Shown here: positions 1-8,635 of the stretch, piece after piece | How positions within the stretch are numbered: position 1 is the stretch's first letter | Layout of the letters: each line of letters begins with the position of its first letter | Assembly: GCA_046160825.1 (NCBI GenBank) | Contig: JBJXHC010000116.1 | Location: 1-32,786, forward strand | Source of the DNA: JBJXHC01 sp046160825 | Lineage (GTDB): Bacteria; Bacteroidota; Ignavibacteria; UBA10030; UBA6906 | Direction of reading: 5' to 3' | Length of the DNA: 32,786 nucleotides | Notes under the pieces: model-generated | Database searches by the model: none | What the model was told of the DNA's origin: nothing | What the model saw: the letters and a program-made list of their open reading frames with translations, nothing else | Position numbers and translations under genes: made by a program

Positions 1-1107
1 GTATTCACGGGAGAAGGTCTTGTGCGGATTATCGTCGCGGATATAATTTATATTTGCTTTGATGAGTGGTGTTACACGCCATGTCAGTTTCCCCTGTCCG
101 TATGTTCTCTTGCTCCAGTTCATCGGCACAATTTCTCCATCGCCGAGGCCCTCCGGGTCGCGGGAAACACCAACTATCTGTTCGCCCGTAAGCGTATCCA
201 CTTGGAACACATTCCACGGGTTGAATCGACGGATTCCCTTATGCCATCCATTGAAATAGATGTACCGGGCATTGGCGAAGAACGTCAGATCCTCGCCGAT
301 AATCGGGCCGCTGATATTCCCTTCGAAATTCCTGATGGCAACCGGGCTTCTGTCATCGATGCCAGGGAAAATATCGGTATGCGTGCTCAGATAATCCCCA
401 CCGTAGAAACCGACTCCCCCGTTGAATCTTGATCCACCCTCCTTCGTCGCAATATTAACGATACCGGACATCGCCTGGCCGTATTCCGCGTTAAACGCGC
501 CGGAGACGAGTTGGAGTTCTTGCACGAGACTTTTATTGACCTCAACAACCTGTTCCCCATCGTACACGTCTGTTACAGGTACGCCGTCCACCCAATAGGC
601 GACTTCGCCTTTTCGACCACCACGCAGACTTCCACCAACGAATCCGGCTTGAAGGTTGAGTATCTGAGAAACTTCGGTGACCGGTAGTGCGGCGATTTGT
701 TCTGCTTGAATCACGGCGGTCTTCGCTGTCAGGTCGCGCTGGATCAGAGGTCGCTCGGCAGTAATCACCACTTCCTCTCCAACATCGAGCACCGTCGAGT
801 TCAACGGAATGTCAATCGTGGTGGTAAGATCAATCGAAACGCGGACAGTGTTGATTGTTTGCTTGTTGAAACCTATTGCAGAAGCCACAAGAGTGTACGT
901 ACCGGGAGGGACATTCAAGATCACGTAGTAGCCGTCGATATTCGTGGCAGCTCCTGTTGACGTACCTTCAATCAGCACGCTCGCACCGATGATCTCCTCC
1001 CCTGTTTGCGTATCCTTTACGACACCGGAGATCTTTCCGGTGTTGCCGGCAATTGCAGCATGAACGATGAGGAACGAGAGAGAAAAAAAGAGTAGACGTT
1101 GTTTCAT
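1..1107 (-). CDS. TonB-dependent receptor, N-terminal part (runs off the window)
   Basis: The minus-strand frame from the ATG at 1107 is open to the window edge, giving 369 residues of a longer protein. Residues 1-20 form a signal peptide (MKQRLLFFSLSFLIVHAAIA). Residues about 24-105 match a carboxypeptidase-regulatory-like (CarboxypepD_reg-like) domain, with the typical GKISGVVKDTQTGEEIIGA start and the NIDGYY and VPPGTYTL turns. A TonB plug domain follows (about 118-225), with the VYWVDG-like motif AYWVDGVPV, then LVSGAFNAEYGQAMSGIVNI, and then the first barrel strands. Such receptors import large substrates across the outer membrane using TonB energy. The gene starts 84 bases after the lacI-like gene on the same strand, so the two may be cotranscribed, which would suit a sugar or glycoconjugate substrate (inference). 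The 22-residue beta-barrel and the C-terminus lie outside the window, so the substrate cannot be told. Confidence 0.93.
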   Translation of the reverse strand, partial: MKQRLLFFSLSFLIVHAAIAGNTGKISGVVKDTQTGEEIIGASVLIEGTSTGAATNIDGYYVILNVPPGTYTLVASAIGFNKQTINTVRVSIDLTTTIDIPLNSTVLDVGEEVVITAERPLIQRDLTAKTAVIQAEQIAALPVTEVSQILNLQAGFVGGSLRGGRKGEVAYWVDGVPVTDVYDGEQVVEVNKSLVQELQLVSGAFNAEYGQAMSGIVNIATKEGGSRFNGGVGFYGGDYLSTHTDIFPGIDDRSPVAIRNFEGNISGPIIGEDLTFFANARYIYFNGWHKGIRRFNPWNVFQVDTLTGEQIVGVSRDPEGLGDGEIVPMNWSKRTYGQGKLTWRVTPLIKANINYIRDDNPHKTFSREY

Positions 1108-1191
1108 ACCAGCAAGCTCCTGGGGAATTGGAGAGAAGGAGAACCTACAAAGACATTTGTATCAGGTATATGACGATTGTTGTTCACGCTT

Positions 1192-2262
1192 CTATAATGA
1201 TTGTTCGAGTTCTATGCCGCCGGGCGAAACCGGGATGTTCGACTTCGCAGACGATCCACATGATTTCCGTACGATAAGTTCCGGCAGGAAGGTTGTCAGC
1301 GTCGGAGGCGCCGATAGATTCTTTGTTCGATCAAGAAGTTTTTCCAGGGCCAGCACACCCATGTCATACATCGGTTGGCGCATCGTTGTTAACTGCGCGT
1401 GGTTTGCCATCTCAATGTCATCGAAACTGACGACCGCCAAATCCTCCGGTACTCGTACGCCCATTTCGAGAGCGGCGTCAAGGACGCCGAGCGCTTGCAC
1501 ATCGCTTGCAACAAATACGGCAGTAATGGGATCTGTGGTGTTGAGGCGCGGGAGCAACTGCCTCATTGCCACCCGTCCGGCTTCGCGATTAAATCCATCC
1601 TGTTTTCCGGTATCGGAGACGATCACGTTGTCCATGGAAAACGGGATCCCTCCTTCTTCGAGCGCATCACTATATCCGTCAAGGCGTTCACGCGCCGGCT
1701 GCGTATCAAGACTCGCGTTGATCATGGCGATGTTGCGATGGCCGAGTTGCATCAGGTGGCGCGTTGCAACCAATGCCCCTTCGCGGTTCTTGATGCGGAT
1801 GGAATCGAATTTTTCATGCGACGCATCCACAAGTACGAGAGGAAGATTGATCTGTTGGAATTTAGCGACATAATTTTCCGGAAACTTCATCGAGAAGAAC
1901 ATCACACCATCCACATGACCGCTATGCAATGACCGCCGGAGATAATATTCGGCCTGTGCCGGGTTGTTCACTCCGTAGAGAATGAGATCAAAACCCAGTT
2001 GAGCGGCTTTGTCCTGCACGCCTTCGAGAATCTGAACAAAAAAATAATTGGTGAAGTACGGGATGATGGTGGAAATGGTGTTGGTCTTCTTTGAGGCAAG
2101 TCGTTGAGCGTAGGCGTGAGGTGTGTAGCTTAGTTGCTTCGCGACGGAGAGCACTCTTGCTCGCGTCTGCGGCGCCACGCTCGGGTGATTGTTCAGACAC
2201 CGCGAGACGGATCCGATTCAGAAACCGGCTTATCTTGCCAGGTCGTAGATTGTGATACCCAT
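1192..2262 (-). pseudogene. LacI/GalR-family transcriptional regulator with two in-frame stops in the helix-turn-helix
   Basis: From the ATG at 2262 the frame reads MGITIYDLAR, stop, AGF, stop, IGSVSRCLNNHPSVAPQTR, then stays open to 1192. That is an exact LacI-type DNA-binding domain apart from TAA at 2230-2232 and TGA at 2218-2220, which sit where a Glu and a Ser normally stand between the two HTH helices. After this come the hinge (LASKKTNTISTIIP) and a complete periplasmic-binding-protein-like effector domain with VFVASDVQALGVL and VSFDDIEMA. A GTG at 2178 could start a 328-residue product, but that would lack the HTH. The gene is divergent from the ABC ATPase and upstream of the TonB receptor, so it probably controlled a carbohydrate locus. 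It may be a recent pseudogene, an assembly error, or a gene reading through stops; the domain assignment is firm, the status is not. Confidence 0.85.
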
Positions 2263-2290
2263 GGGGGATTTCTCGTTCAACAAGAATTCA

Positions 2291-2304
2291 TGGAAGCGCT
2301 TCCA
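2291..2304. promoter_or_regulatory. LacI-type operator (perfect 14-bp palindrome)
   Basis: TGGAAGCGCTTCCA is a perfect palindrome with the central CG step and AAGCGCTT core typical of LacI/GalR-family operators (similar to the CcpA cre core). It lies 29 bases upstream of the lacI-like start codon, in the 363-base divergent region that also serves the ABC ATPase. It is the expected autoregulatory site for the regulator now interrupted at 2218-2232. Confidence 0.75.
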
Positions 2305-2531
2305 CAATATAGGAGTTTTGAGTCTATTGTCAAGAGTAGCAATGATTTTTGTCGGAATCTGTTCTTGGTTTCATCGCTAAGCGCGCGGCGTACGTCTCAG
2401 TTTCTCTCGCCTGTCTCAGAGTGTAGACATTTGGAAGTTCCAATGAGTTCCTGATTCCATGCCGTTTTTCGTTCCAAGTGTACAGGTTTCCGAGACTCAA
2501 GGCCGAATTTGCGCGTACCCTCCATCCTGCC

Positions 2532-2560
2532 TTGAGTTTGACTCAAAGCATGTATATATT
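2532..2560 (+). promoter_or_regulatory. Possible promoter of the ABC ATPase-symporter pair
   Basis: TTGAGT at 2532-2537 and TATATT at 2555-2560 are 17 bases apart, a sigma70-like layout about 65 bases before the ATPase start. The last bases (TATATTTTCG) also loosely resemble the Bacteroidota -7 box TAnnTTTG. Apart from this and the operator at 2291, nothing else is seen in 2263-2625. Confidence 0.35.
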
Positions 2561-2625
2561 TTCGCCGTCGCGCTTCTCGCACGACCCGTGGATTCATTTC
2601 TATTTATCCCACCATAAGGACTCTC

Positions 2626-3729
2626 ATGGCTGAAGTGCGACTGGAGAACGTGTACAAGATTTATGAAGGAAACGTCACGGCAGTCCGCGATGTGAATGTG
2701 ACCATCAACGACAAGGAATTTGTTGTGCTTGTCGGACCATCCGGCTGCGGCAAGTCCACCGCACTGCGCATGATTGCAGGCCTCGAGGAAATCTCCAAGG
2801 GAACAATCCGGATCGACGACAAGGTGGTGAACGATGTGCCTCCCAAGGACCGCGACATTGCAATGGTATTTCAGAACTATGCTCTCTATCCGCACATGTC
2901 GGTGTATGACAATCTCGCCTTCGGTCTGAAGCTGCGCAAGTATGACAAAGCCGAGATCGACCGTCGCGTGCAGCATGCGGCAAAAATTCTTGGCATCGAC
3001 AAATTTCTTGATCGTAAACCCAAGGCGCTTTCCGGCGGACAGCGGCAACGTGTTGCGCTCGGCCGCGCCATCGTGCGCCAGCCAAAGGTATTCCTCTTCG
3101 ACGAGCCGCTGAGCAACCTGGATGCAAATCTGCGCGTTCAGATGCGTACCGAGATCTCACGCCTTCATCACACGCTGCAAACGACAATGATTTACGTAAC
3201 GCACGATCAGATCGAAGCGATGTCCATGGGCGACCGGATCGTTGTTATGCGCGACGGCGTGGTGCAGCAGGTTGACTCGCCTTTGAATATCTATCATAAG
3301 CCGGTGAACAAATTCGTCGCGGGTTTCATCGGCAGCCCGACTATGAATTTCATGACCGGCACAATCAAGACGGACGGGAAGATGATATTTCAGCAAGAGG
3401 GATCGAACTTCGCCATTCCCATTTCCAAAGAGTACGAAGCCCGCCTGAAAAACTACACGAAGCCAAACATTGTCCTTGGCATCAGGCCGGAACACATCCA
3501 CGCACAACGGCCTGCGAGTGTCGAGACCATCGCACCTTTCAAAGCGAATATCGAAGTGGTTGAGCCGGTGGGCAACGAAATCTTTGTCTATTTTTCCACG
3601 AAAACGGATTCACAATTTGTAGCCCGTATTGCCACGGATACACCCCCCGCTGTCGGCAAGCCGTTTGAACTGTTGTTTGATACTTCACGACTCCACTTCT
3701 TTGATAAAGATACCGAGAAAACACTTTGA
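2626..3729 (+). CDS. ugpC: ABC transporter ATP-binding protein, UgpC/MsmX/MalK type
   Basis: This 367-residue protein is a carbohydrate-importer ATPase that would power uptake through a partner permease at the inner membrane. Walker A is GPSGCGKST at 37-45, the Q-loop is FQNYALYPHM at 82-91, the signature is LSGGQRQR at 135-142, Walker B is VFLFDEPLSN at 155-164, and a switch histidine lies in YVTHDQ. The C-terminal third is the MalK-like TOBE/regulatory region (GFIGSPTMNFMTG, LGIRPEHI). Length fits the family. The start follows an AAGGA ribosome site in CCATAAGGACTCTCATG. No permease or binding protein lies beside it, so it probably serves transporters elsewhere, as MsmX does. The next gene is a sodium symporter 52 bases away. 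Control by the operator at 2291 is inferred. The exact sugar cannot be told. Confidence 0.93.
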   Translation: MAEVRLENVYKIYEGNVTAVRDVNVTINDKEFVVLVGPSGCGKSTALRMIAGLEEISKGTIRIDDKVVNDVPPKDRDIAMVFQNYALYPHMSVYDNLAFGLKLRKYDKAEIDRRVQHAAKILGIDKFLDRKPKALSGGQRQRVALGRAIVRQPKVFLFDEPLSNLDANLRVQMRTEISRLHHTLQTTMIYVTHDQIEAMSMGDRIVVMRDGVVQQVDSPLNIYHKPVNKFVAGFIGSPTMNFMTGTIKTDGKMIFQQEGSNFAIPISKEYEARLKNYTKPNIVLGIRPEHIHAQRPASVETIAPFKANIEVVEPVGNEIFVYFSTKTDSQFVARIATDTPPAVGKPFELLFDTSRLHFFDKDTEKTL

Positions 3730-3781
3730 TCCCTGCGTGTCTGTACGAAGCCACCTCTTTTCTCGCCGGAGATAACTTCTT

Positions 3782-5386
3782 ATGACCGATTCCTTATCCA
3801 TGCTCGACACTGGCATCATTGCAGCGTACATCATTGCTGTGCTGGCCATTGGGTTCTATTTTTCCAAACGCGGTAAGACATCCACCGAGTATTTTCTCGC
3901 GGGAAGAAATGTCGGCTGGCTGGCAATTGGCGCATCGCTGTTTGCCACAAATATTTCCAGCGAGCATTTTCTCGGGCTTGCGGGCGCCGGTTCAAAGTCG
4001 GGACTTGCGGTCGGTCATTTCGAGTGGCTTGCGTGTCTCATCGTCCTGCTCCTCGGATGGGTGTTCACTCCCTTCTATCTTAAGTCGGGCGTATTCACCA
4101 TGCCGGAGTTTCTCGAACGCCGCTACAACAGCGCCACCCGAACATACCTCAGCGTTGTTTCCATCATCGCCTATGTCCTAACGAAGATTTCCATTTCTCT
4201 GTATGCAGGTGGGATTCTCCTCAACGCTGTCGTCGGGTGGGACATGTATACATCAGCGATCGTCATTGTGCTTGTGACCGGACTGTATACGGTCTTCGGC
4301 GGACTTTCCGCTGTTATTTATACGGATCTGATTCAGACATTCATCCTGATTGGAGGATCAGTCACGTTGACTCTTATCGGGTTGAGTGAAGCTGGTGGCT
4401 GGGATGCCGTGGTTGCCGGGACACCGCCGGAGTTCTGGAGTATGTTCAAGCCGATGAGCGATCCGGATTTCCCGTGGACCGGAATTGTGTTCGGCGCACC
4501 TATTCTCGGAATATGGTACTGGTGTACAGATCAATACATCGTGCAGCGCGTGTTGAGCGCGAAGAATCTCGACCATGCACGCGGCGGTACAACCTTCGCG
4601 GGCTTCCTGAAAATTCTCCCGGTCTTTATTCTCGTCCTCCCCGGTATCATTGCGCTGCATTTGTCCAACGGAACAGTCAGCGGCGACAGAGCCTATGCGT
4701 GGATGGTGACAACGTTGCTGCCATCGGGCGTCAAGGGACTCGTCGTTGCCGGCCTGCTCGCAGCCCTCATGTCATCGCTCAGTGCGATGTTCAATTCCAC
4801 TTCGACTTTGCTGACGATTGATATTTTCAAGAAGTTCAAGCCAAACGCAAGCGATGCCGCCATGGTACGATTTGGGCGCCTCGCCACGGGAGGAATTGTT
4901 GTGCTCGGACTTCTATGGGTTCCCTTTATCGGACTCTTGAGCGACGAGCGAATGTACGTATACCTCCAAAGTGTACAGGCGTACGTGTCACCACCAATTG
5001 CCGCCTGTTTCCTGTTCGGCATATTCTGGAATCGGGTGAATGGCAAGGGTGCGATTGCATCCCTGCTCACCGGACTTGTCCTCGGAGCGTTCAGGTTCAT
5101 CCTTGAGATTCAGCACAAGCTCTCTCCACTCTCCAATGAGTTTCTGGCGTATGTTGCCTCAGTCAATTTTCTCCACTACGCGATCTTCCTGTTCGTTGTC
5201 TGCTCAACCGTACTTGTTGGCGTAAGTCTTGCAACTGAGGCACCTGACCGCAAGAAACTCGCCCACCTGACATTCTCCGAGGCCGGCGGAATTCATACTG
5301 AAAAGACACGCTGGAACAATGTGAACATTGCAGCGTCGGTTGTACTTGTGGGAATACTGGCAGTGTTATGGTGGACGTTTAGGTAG
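3782..5386 (+). CDS. Sodium:solute symporter, SGLT-like (SSS family)
   Basis: This 534-residue inner-membrane protein has 13-14 hydrophobic segments and the SLC5/SSS landmarks: TEYFLAGRNVGWLAIGASLFA near residues 35-55, the FATNISSEHFLGLAG sodium-site helix, TMPEFLERRY near 103, and VFGGLSAVIYTDLIQT near 167-182. The loop GIWYWCTDQYIVQRVLSAK near 245 is characteristic of the SGLT branch that transports sugars with sodium. The length matches vSGLT-like proteins. The start at 3782 has GGAG about ten bases upstream. The gene follows the ABC ATPase in the same direction and probably shares its transcript. Together with the TonB receptor and LacI-type regulator it suggests a sugar-uptake locus; the sugar itself is not shown by sequence. 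Confidence 0.92.
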   Translation: MTDSLSMLDTGIIAAYIIAVLAIGFYFSKRGKTSTEYFLAGRNVGWLAIGASLFATNISSEHFLGLAGAGSKSGLAVGHFEWLACLIVLLLGWVFTPFYLKSGVFTMPEFLERRYNSATRTYLSVVSIIAYVLTKISISLYAGGILLNAVVGWDMYTSAIVIVLVTGLYTVFGGLSAVIYTDLIQTFILIGGSVTLTLIGLSEAGGWDAVVAGTPPEFWSMFKPMSDPDFPWTGIVFGAPILGIWYWCTDQYIVQRVLSAKNLDHARGGTTFAGFLKILPVFILVLPGIIALHLSNGTVSGDRAYAWMVTTLLPSGVKGLVVAGLLAALMSSLSAMFNSTSTLLTIDIFKKFKPNASDAAMVRFGRLATGGIVVLGLLWVPFIGLLSDERMYVYLQSVQAYVSPPIAACFLFGIFWNRVNGKGAIASLLTGLVLGAFRFILEIQHKLSPLSNEFLAYVASVNFLHYAIFLFVVCSTVLVGVSLATEAPDRKKLAHLTFSEAGGIHTEKTRWNNVNIAASVVLVGILAVLWWTFR

Positions 5387-5402
5387 AGTAAGTGAGGGCC
5401 TG

Positions 5403-5437
5403 CCCGACGATGCTCCGTTTTTTGGAGCGTAGTCGGG
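5403..5437. repeat. Imperfect hairpin after the symporter gene
   Basis: CCCGAC (5403-5408) pairs with GTCGGG (5432-5437), and inside it GCTCC (5412-5416) pairs with GGAGC (5424-5428), separated by 3-base internal loops and capped by GTTTTTT. No T-run follows, so it is not a classic intrinsic terminator; it could be an RNA-end stabiliser or an intergenic repeat. Confidence 0.5.
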
Positions 5438-5488
5438 TAGACGTTTAAGTTAGGTACTTGAAAGTCTCTCATGCATTCATTAAAAACG

Positions 5489-5521
5489 AAAACCCCGGTT
5501 CAACTACATGACCGGGGTTTT
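5489..5521. terminator. Bidirectional intrinsic terminator between symporter and VWA genes
   Basis: An 11-bp perfect stem AAAACCCCGGT / ACCGGGGTTTT with an 11-base loop lies between two convergent genes. On the minus strand it is followed by CGTTTTTA, so it mainly fits the end of the VWA gene, but the stem's own T-run also serves the plus strand. Confidence 0.8.
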
Positions 5522-5547
5522 CGCAAGATGGAGGTATTCGCCTACTT

Positions 5548-6891
5548 CTACTTCTTCTTCTGCGTCTGATAATTGTGATACTGAATCGCCTTCTTCGATT
5601 TCCGTGCGTCGGTTTCTGACTGCACGGTTTCCTTGTACGAACGCAATCGTGCCGACTGCTCCATAACTGCATCCTTCGAATCGCTTGTACCCGCGGCTGC
5701 CGGTGATGCCATCAAAGCCGTTTCTGCCATCTCCATTTGAACAACGGCCTCATCGTGTTTACCCGCATCAAGCAACTTCAGCGCCTGCTCGACCATCCTG
5801 GTTGACAAGGCAACGTCCGCATCGGCCTGGGCTTTCATGTCACGGTTCTTCTCGATGACAGCCACATCCCGCGTATAAGTCACTGAGACGTCAAACGGCT
5901 CAACACTGGCAATCCGGATTTTTTCACTCTCGTAGTTAAGTGAACCCTTTGCCACGAGCAGTTTCTTCTCACCGTCGCACTGCGCAGGGACAGACAATCT
6001 CACCGTGATGTCTCTCCGGTCATTGGATACCACACTGCCAAGATCGATAGTCACGTGATCACGGGTCGTGGTGTATTTGCAACCAACGATATCCTCTACC
6101 CGCACTCCACGACCAAGTTTCAGCTCTATTGTGGCATCTTGCGCGAGCATAACAGAGAGCGAGTTGAATTCCTTCTGAAGCACTCCGGCCAGCCCATGTC
6201 CGCTTTCAATGAAATAATAATTTCCGCCGCCACTCTCGGCCAGACCCATCATCAGGTCTTCGTTGTATTCAAGTCCGACACCCATACTGGTGAGCGAGAT
6301 CCCGCGGTCCCGATACTCGTAGGCAATTTGTTCAAGCTCGCGCTTATCAGTGATCCCCTGATTAGCGAGGCCATCCGAAAGGAGAATGACGCGATTCACA
6401 TATTCCCTGCTTCCGTTGCGAGCCGCCTGCCTCAGTCCTTCGGTCATTCCGCCGCCGAGGTTGGTGCTACCACGCGGATAGATTTCATCAACGAGGGTGA
6501 CGATATGATTCTTGTTCCGCACACGACCTGCAGGCCGCAGGACATCCACTTCATTGTCATAAATAACGAGTGAGAAAATGTCATCGGAAGAAAGCTGGTT
6601 GATGATCGTCCGCAACGCCGACTTGGCATGATCCATTTTCTGCTCATGACCCATCGAGCCGCTTCGGTCCAACACCACTGCGATATTCATCGGTCTGCGC
6701 GTACGGTCATCAGCCCAATGCGATGCCTTCAGTGATATTTGCAGCGATGCCATTCCACCCCGCTCAGACATGAACGGTGTTGCCAACCGGCCATCAAGTG
6801 CAATGGTGGCTTTCTTCCCGGCAATACCCGATGGTACACCAATCAGAACCAATCCCACCAGCATCGCCACAAGTTTCGTCGTCGCTTTCAT
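5548..6891 (-). CDS. Secreted von Willebrand factor A (VWA) domain protein
   Basis: I place the start at the ATG at 6891, which has a strong GGGAGGA ribosome site, giving 447 residues. Residues 1-24 are a signal peptide. The VWA domain spans about 68-250 and has a complete metal-ion-dependent adhesion site: DRSGSMG at 75-81, the threonine in GSTNLGGG, and the aspartate in LLSDGLANQG. A beta-rich region with VGCKYTTTRD and DRRDITVRLSVPAQ follows, then an alpha-helical lysine- and glutamine-rich tail with possible coiled coil. These bacterial VWA proteins usually mediate metal-dependent protein contacts in the periplasm or at the cell surface. The gene is upstream-oriented beside the DUF4139 gene (153 bases between them), so the two may be cotranscribed. 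The partner is unknown. Confidence 0.9.
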   Translation of the reverse strand: MKATTKLVAMLVGLVLIGVPSGIAGKKATIALDGRLATPFMSERGGMASLQISLKASHWADDRTRRPMNIAVVLDRSGSMGHEQKMDHAKSALRTIINQLSSDDIFSLVIYDNEVDVLRPAGRVRNKNHIVTLVDEIYPRGSTNLGGGMTEGLRQAARNGSREYVNRVILLSDGLANQGITDKRELEQIAYEYRDRGISLTSMGVGLEYNEDLMMGLAESGGGNYYFIESGHGLAGVLQKEFNSLSVMLAQDATIELKLGRGVRVEDIVGCKYTTTRDHVTIDLGSVVSNDRRDITVRLSVPAQCDGEKKLLVAKGSLNYESEKIRIASVEPFDVSVTYTRDVAVIEKNRDMKAQADADVALSTRMVEQALKLLDAGKHDEAVVQMEMAETALMASPAAAGTSDSKDAVMEQSARLRSYKETVQSETDARKSKKAIQYHNYQTQKKK

Positions 6892-6920
6892 ACTTCCTCC
6901 CAAATAATGAATGATTGTGG

Positions 6921-6934
6921 ATTCTAGATTCTAG
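6921..6934. repeat. Tandem heptamer ATTCTAG x2
   Basis: Two perfect copies of ATTCTAG lie just before the VWA gene start, in the 153-base gap with the DUF4139 gene. Confidence 0.6.
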
Positions 6935-7013
6935 CCCTGCTCACCACACTCTACAAACTTCACGGACTCTATAAACTCTCTAAGCAGTTCGCACTTCACA
7001 TTCCGCATTTTCA

Positions 7014-7041
7014 CTTTCCGCTTTCCGCTTTCCGCTCTCCG
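7014..7041. repeat. Tandem heptamer CTTTCCG, four units
   Basis: Three perfect CTTTCCG units (7014-7034) and one CTCTCCG variant (7035-7041) end three bases from the DUF4139 stop codon. The gap holds nothing else recognisable. Confidence 0.8.
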
Positions 7042-7044
7042 CTC

Positions 7045-8544
7045 TTACCATGAGTATCTTATCGTGTACCTCACCACCGTTTCACCATCCTTATTAATCT
7101 TCACCGGAAACTTGAGCGTTGATTGATCCACTTTCTCCCATTCAGTGTTGCTCTTCACGATTTCCCACTCGCTCCAGCGCCACGGATGCTCGTAGACCTG
7201 AACCTCGGCAGTTTCCTTCTTGTGGTTGCGGACTTTGATTTCAATCGTCTCCTCCACAACACGGCCTGAGGCAATCGACTTGAAGTCCTTTTGGGCTCGT
7301 TCACCCACGAGGTCGAATGCGTTACCGAGATAGAGTCTCAGCTCTTCATCCTTTGGTGTATGGTCGATTTCATCCTCGCCGATGAACTGTTCCTTGCCGT
7401 CATCATCACGCTTATACACCCGCACCTTCCCCTTTGGCAATGGAATGCCAAGTCCGGACTTGTCTTCGTTCTTGAATGTCACGTACACACCAACCTTGGG
7501 ATTCGATTGCTGTCCGAAACTTCCCTCAGAACGATACGAGTAGTTGTTGTGCCAGTAGCGCCACTGGTCGGCAAGTCCGTCGTAGATAAATACTTTCTTC
7601 GACTTCACATCACGACCGGACGTCAACTCGATCTGCTTCGTTTCATTATTATTCACGCTGGTCTTCCGCTGGAGGGAATAGAGTTTGAACTCGAACAGAT
7701 CTGTTTGCGTGAACTGTGGCCCGGCAGCTTCCATTGCAATCGCCTCCATCCGACCATTTTGCCGAGCTTTTTGGAATTGATCCTGCACCACATTGACGTC
7801 ACCGGCAACAAGCTTTAATCCGGCATTCTCGAATGATGTACCCGAGTTGTTCGTGAGCGTTACCCAGCCGGTGAGATCAAGTCTCGTTTCCGATTTGTCA
7901 AGCAATGCAACGTAGTTGCATGTCCACGAAAGCTGTCCCGCCATGTAGCTGATCTCCGTCTTGTGTTGCCCCTGCTTTGTGTTCGAGACGAGCCATTCAA
8001 GTTGCGGCTTCAGTATCAAACCACCGGGCAAGCTTGGAAGCACAAGTCTGCCAACAGGATTCATCTCGATCTTGCCGTTGATCTCCGCAATCATTCCGCC
8101 GATGCCGAGGAAGTTGGGCACGCCGCCGTATTGCGGTTGTTGAACGTAGCCGGAGGACAGCAGGCGCCCGAATACGGAATACTCTTTCTTGGTCTCCTCA
8201 TTGTAGCGCACGAACTCCACTTCCTTGCCGATATATTTTTCCAGCAATTTTGCCTGATGTACAAGGTCGTATTGATAGCTCTGCTCAAGCACTCTCACGC
8301 CAAGAGGATCGGTGATGCTTGAGAAATGAAGTGACGTTCCGTCGATGGTCGAAGGAATATCAGGAATGACAACACGGCTCAATCCTCTGGAGAGATTCAG
8401 CAGTCGCTCTTCTCTTATAAGTGAGAGATTCTGGTTATAGATGGTGAGATCGACCGATGTGCGCTCATTTGCATCTTTCGCCTGGCCGAACACCACACTC
8501 ACCGCAAATATGACGGCAAGTGCCGTACACAGTGGGTTTTTCAT
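7045..8544 (-). CDS. Secreted DUF4139-domain protein
   Basis: The frame is open from further upstream, but the ATG at 8544 is preceded by AGAGGAG and opens a clear signal peptide (MKNPLCTALAVIFAVSVVFG), so the product is 499 residues. The mature protein begins VDLTIYNQNLSLIREERLL, a pattern usual at the N-terminus of DUF4139 family proteins, which are all-beta extracytoplasmic proteins of unknown function. Other family-like landmarks are SYMAGQLSWTCNYVALLD and GWVTLTNNSGTSFENAGLKL, and the C-terminal NTEWEKVDQSTLKFPVKINKDG... ending in VVRYTIRYSW. It sits next to a VWA gene and divergent from a sigma/anti-sigma pair (91 bases between the starts), so it may be a target of that sigma factor. 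A periplasmic or outer-membrane-facing role is inferred. Confidence 0.85.
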   Translation of the reverse strand: MKNPLCTALAVIFAVSVVFGQAKDANERTSVDLTIYNQNLSLIREERLLNLSRGLSRVVIPDIPSTIDGTSLHFSSITDPLGVRVLEQSYQYDLVHQAKLLEKYIGKEVEFVRYNEETKKEYSVFGRLLSSGYVQQPQYGGVPNFLGIGGMIAEINGKIEMNPVGRLVLPSLPGGLILKPQLEWLVSNTKQGQHKTEISYMAGQLSWTCNYVALLDKSETRLDLTGWVTLTNNSGTSFENAGLKLVAGDVNVVQDQFQKARQNGRMEAIAMEAAGPQFTQTDLFEFKLYSLQRKTSVNNNETKQIELTSGRDVKSKKVFIYDGLADQWRYWHNNYSYRSEGSFGQQSNPKVGVYVTFKNEDKSGLGIPLPKGKVRVYKRDDDGKEQFIGEDEIDHTPKDEELRLYLGNAFDLVGERAQKDFKSIASGRVVEETIEIKVRNHKKETAEVQVYEHPWRWSEWEIVKSNTEWEKVDQSTLKFPVKINKDGETVVRYTIRYSW

Positions 8545-8635
8545 GGGAACTCCTCTATTTGAATAATGAAATGGCTCTTTGTACCTTGTGCCGTTCACCT
8601 CTTGACCGTTAATGACATTAACCAGCAGAAGGTAA

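Noticed and set aside
1399..1932. Long plus-strand frame opposite the LacI gene
   Set aside because: It is a mirror of the lacI-like coding strand, without ribosome site or family features.
5403..5437. Intrinsic terminator for the symporter gene
   Set aside because: The stem has internal loops and no T-run follows, so I call it only a hairpin; the real terminator is at 5489-5521.
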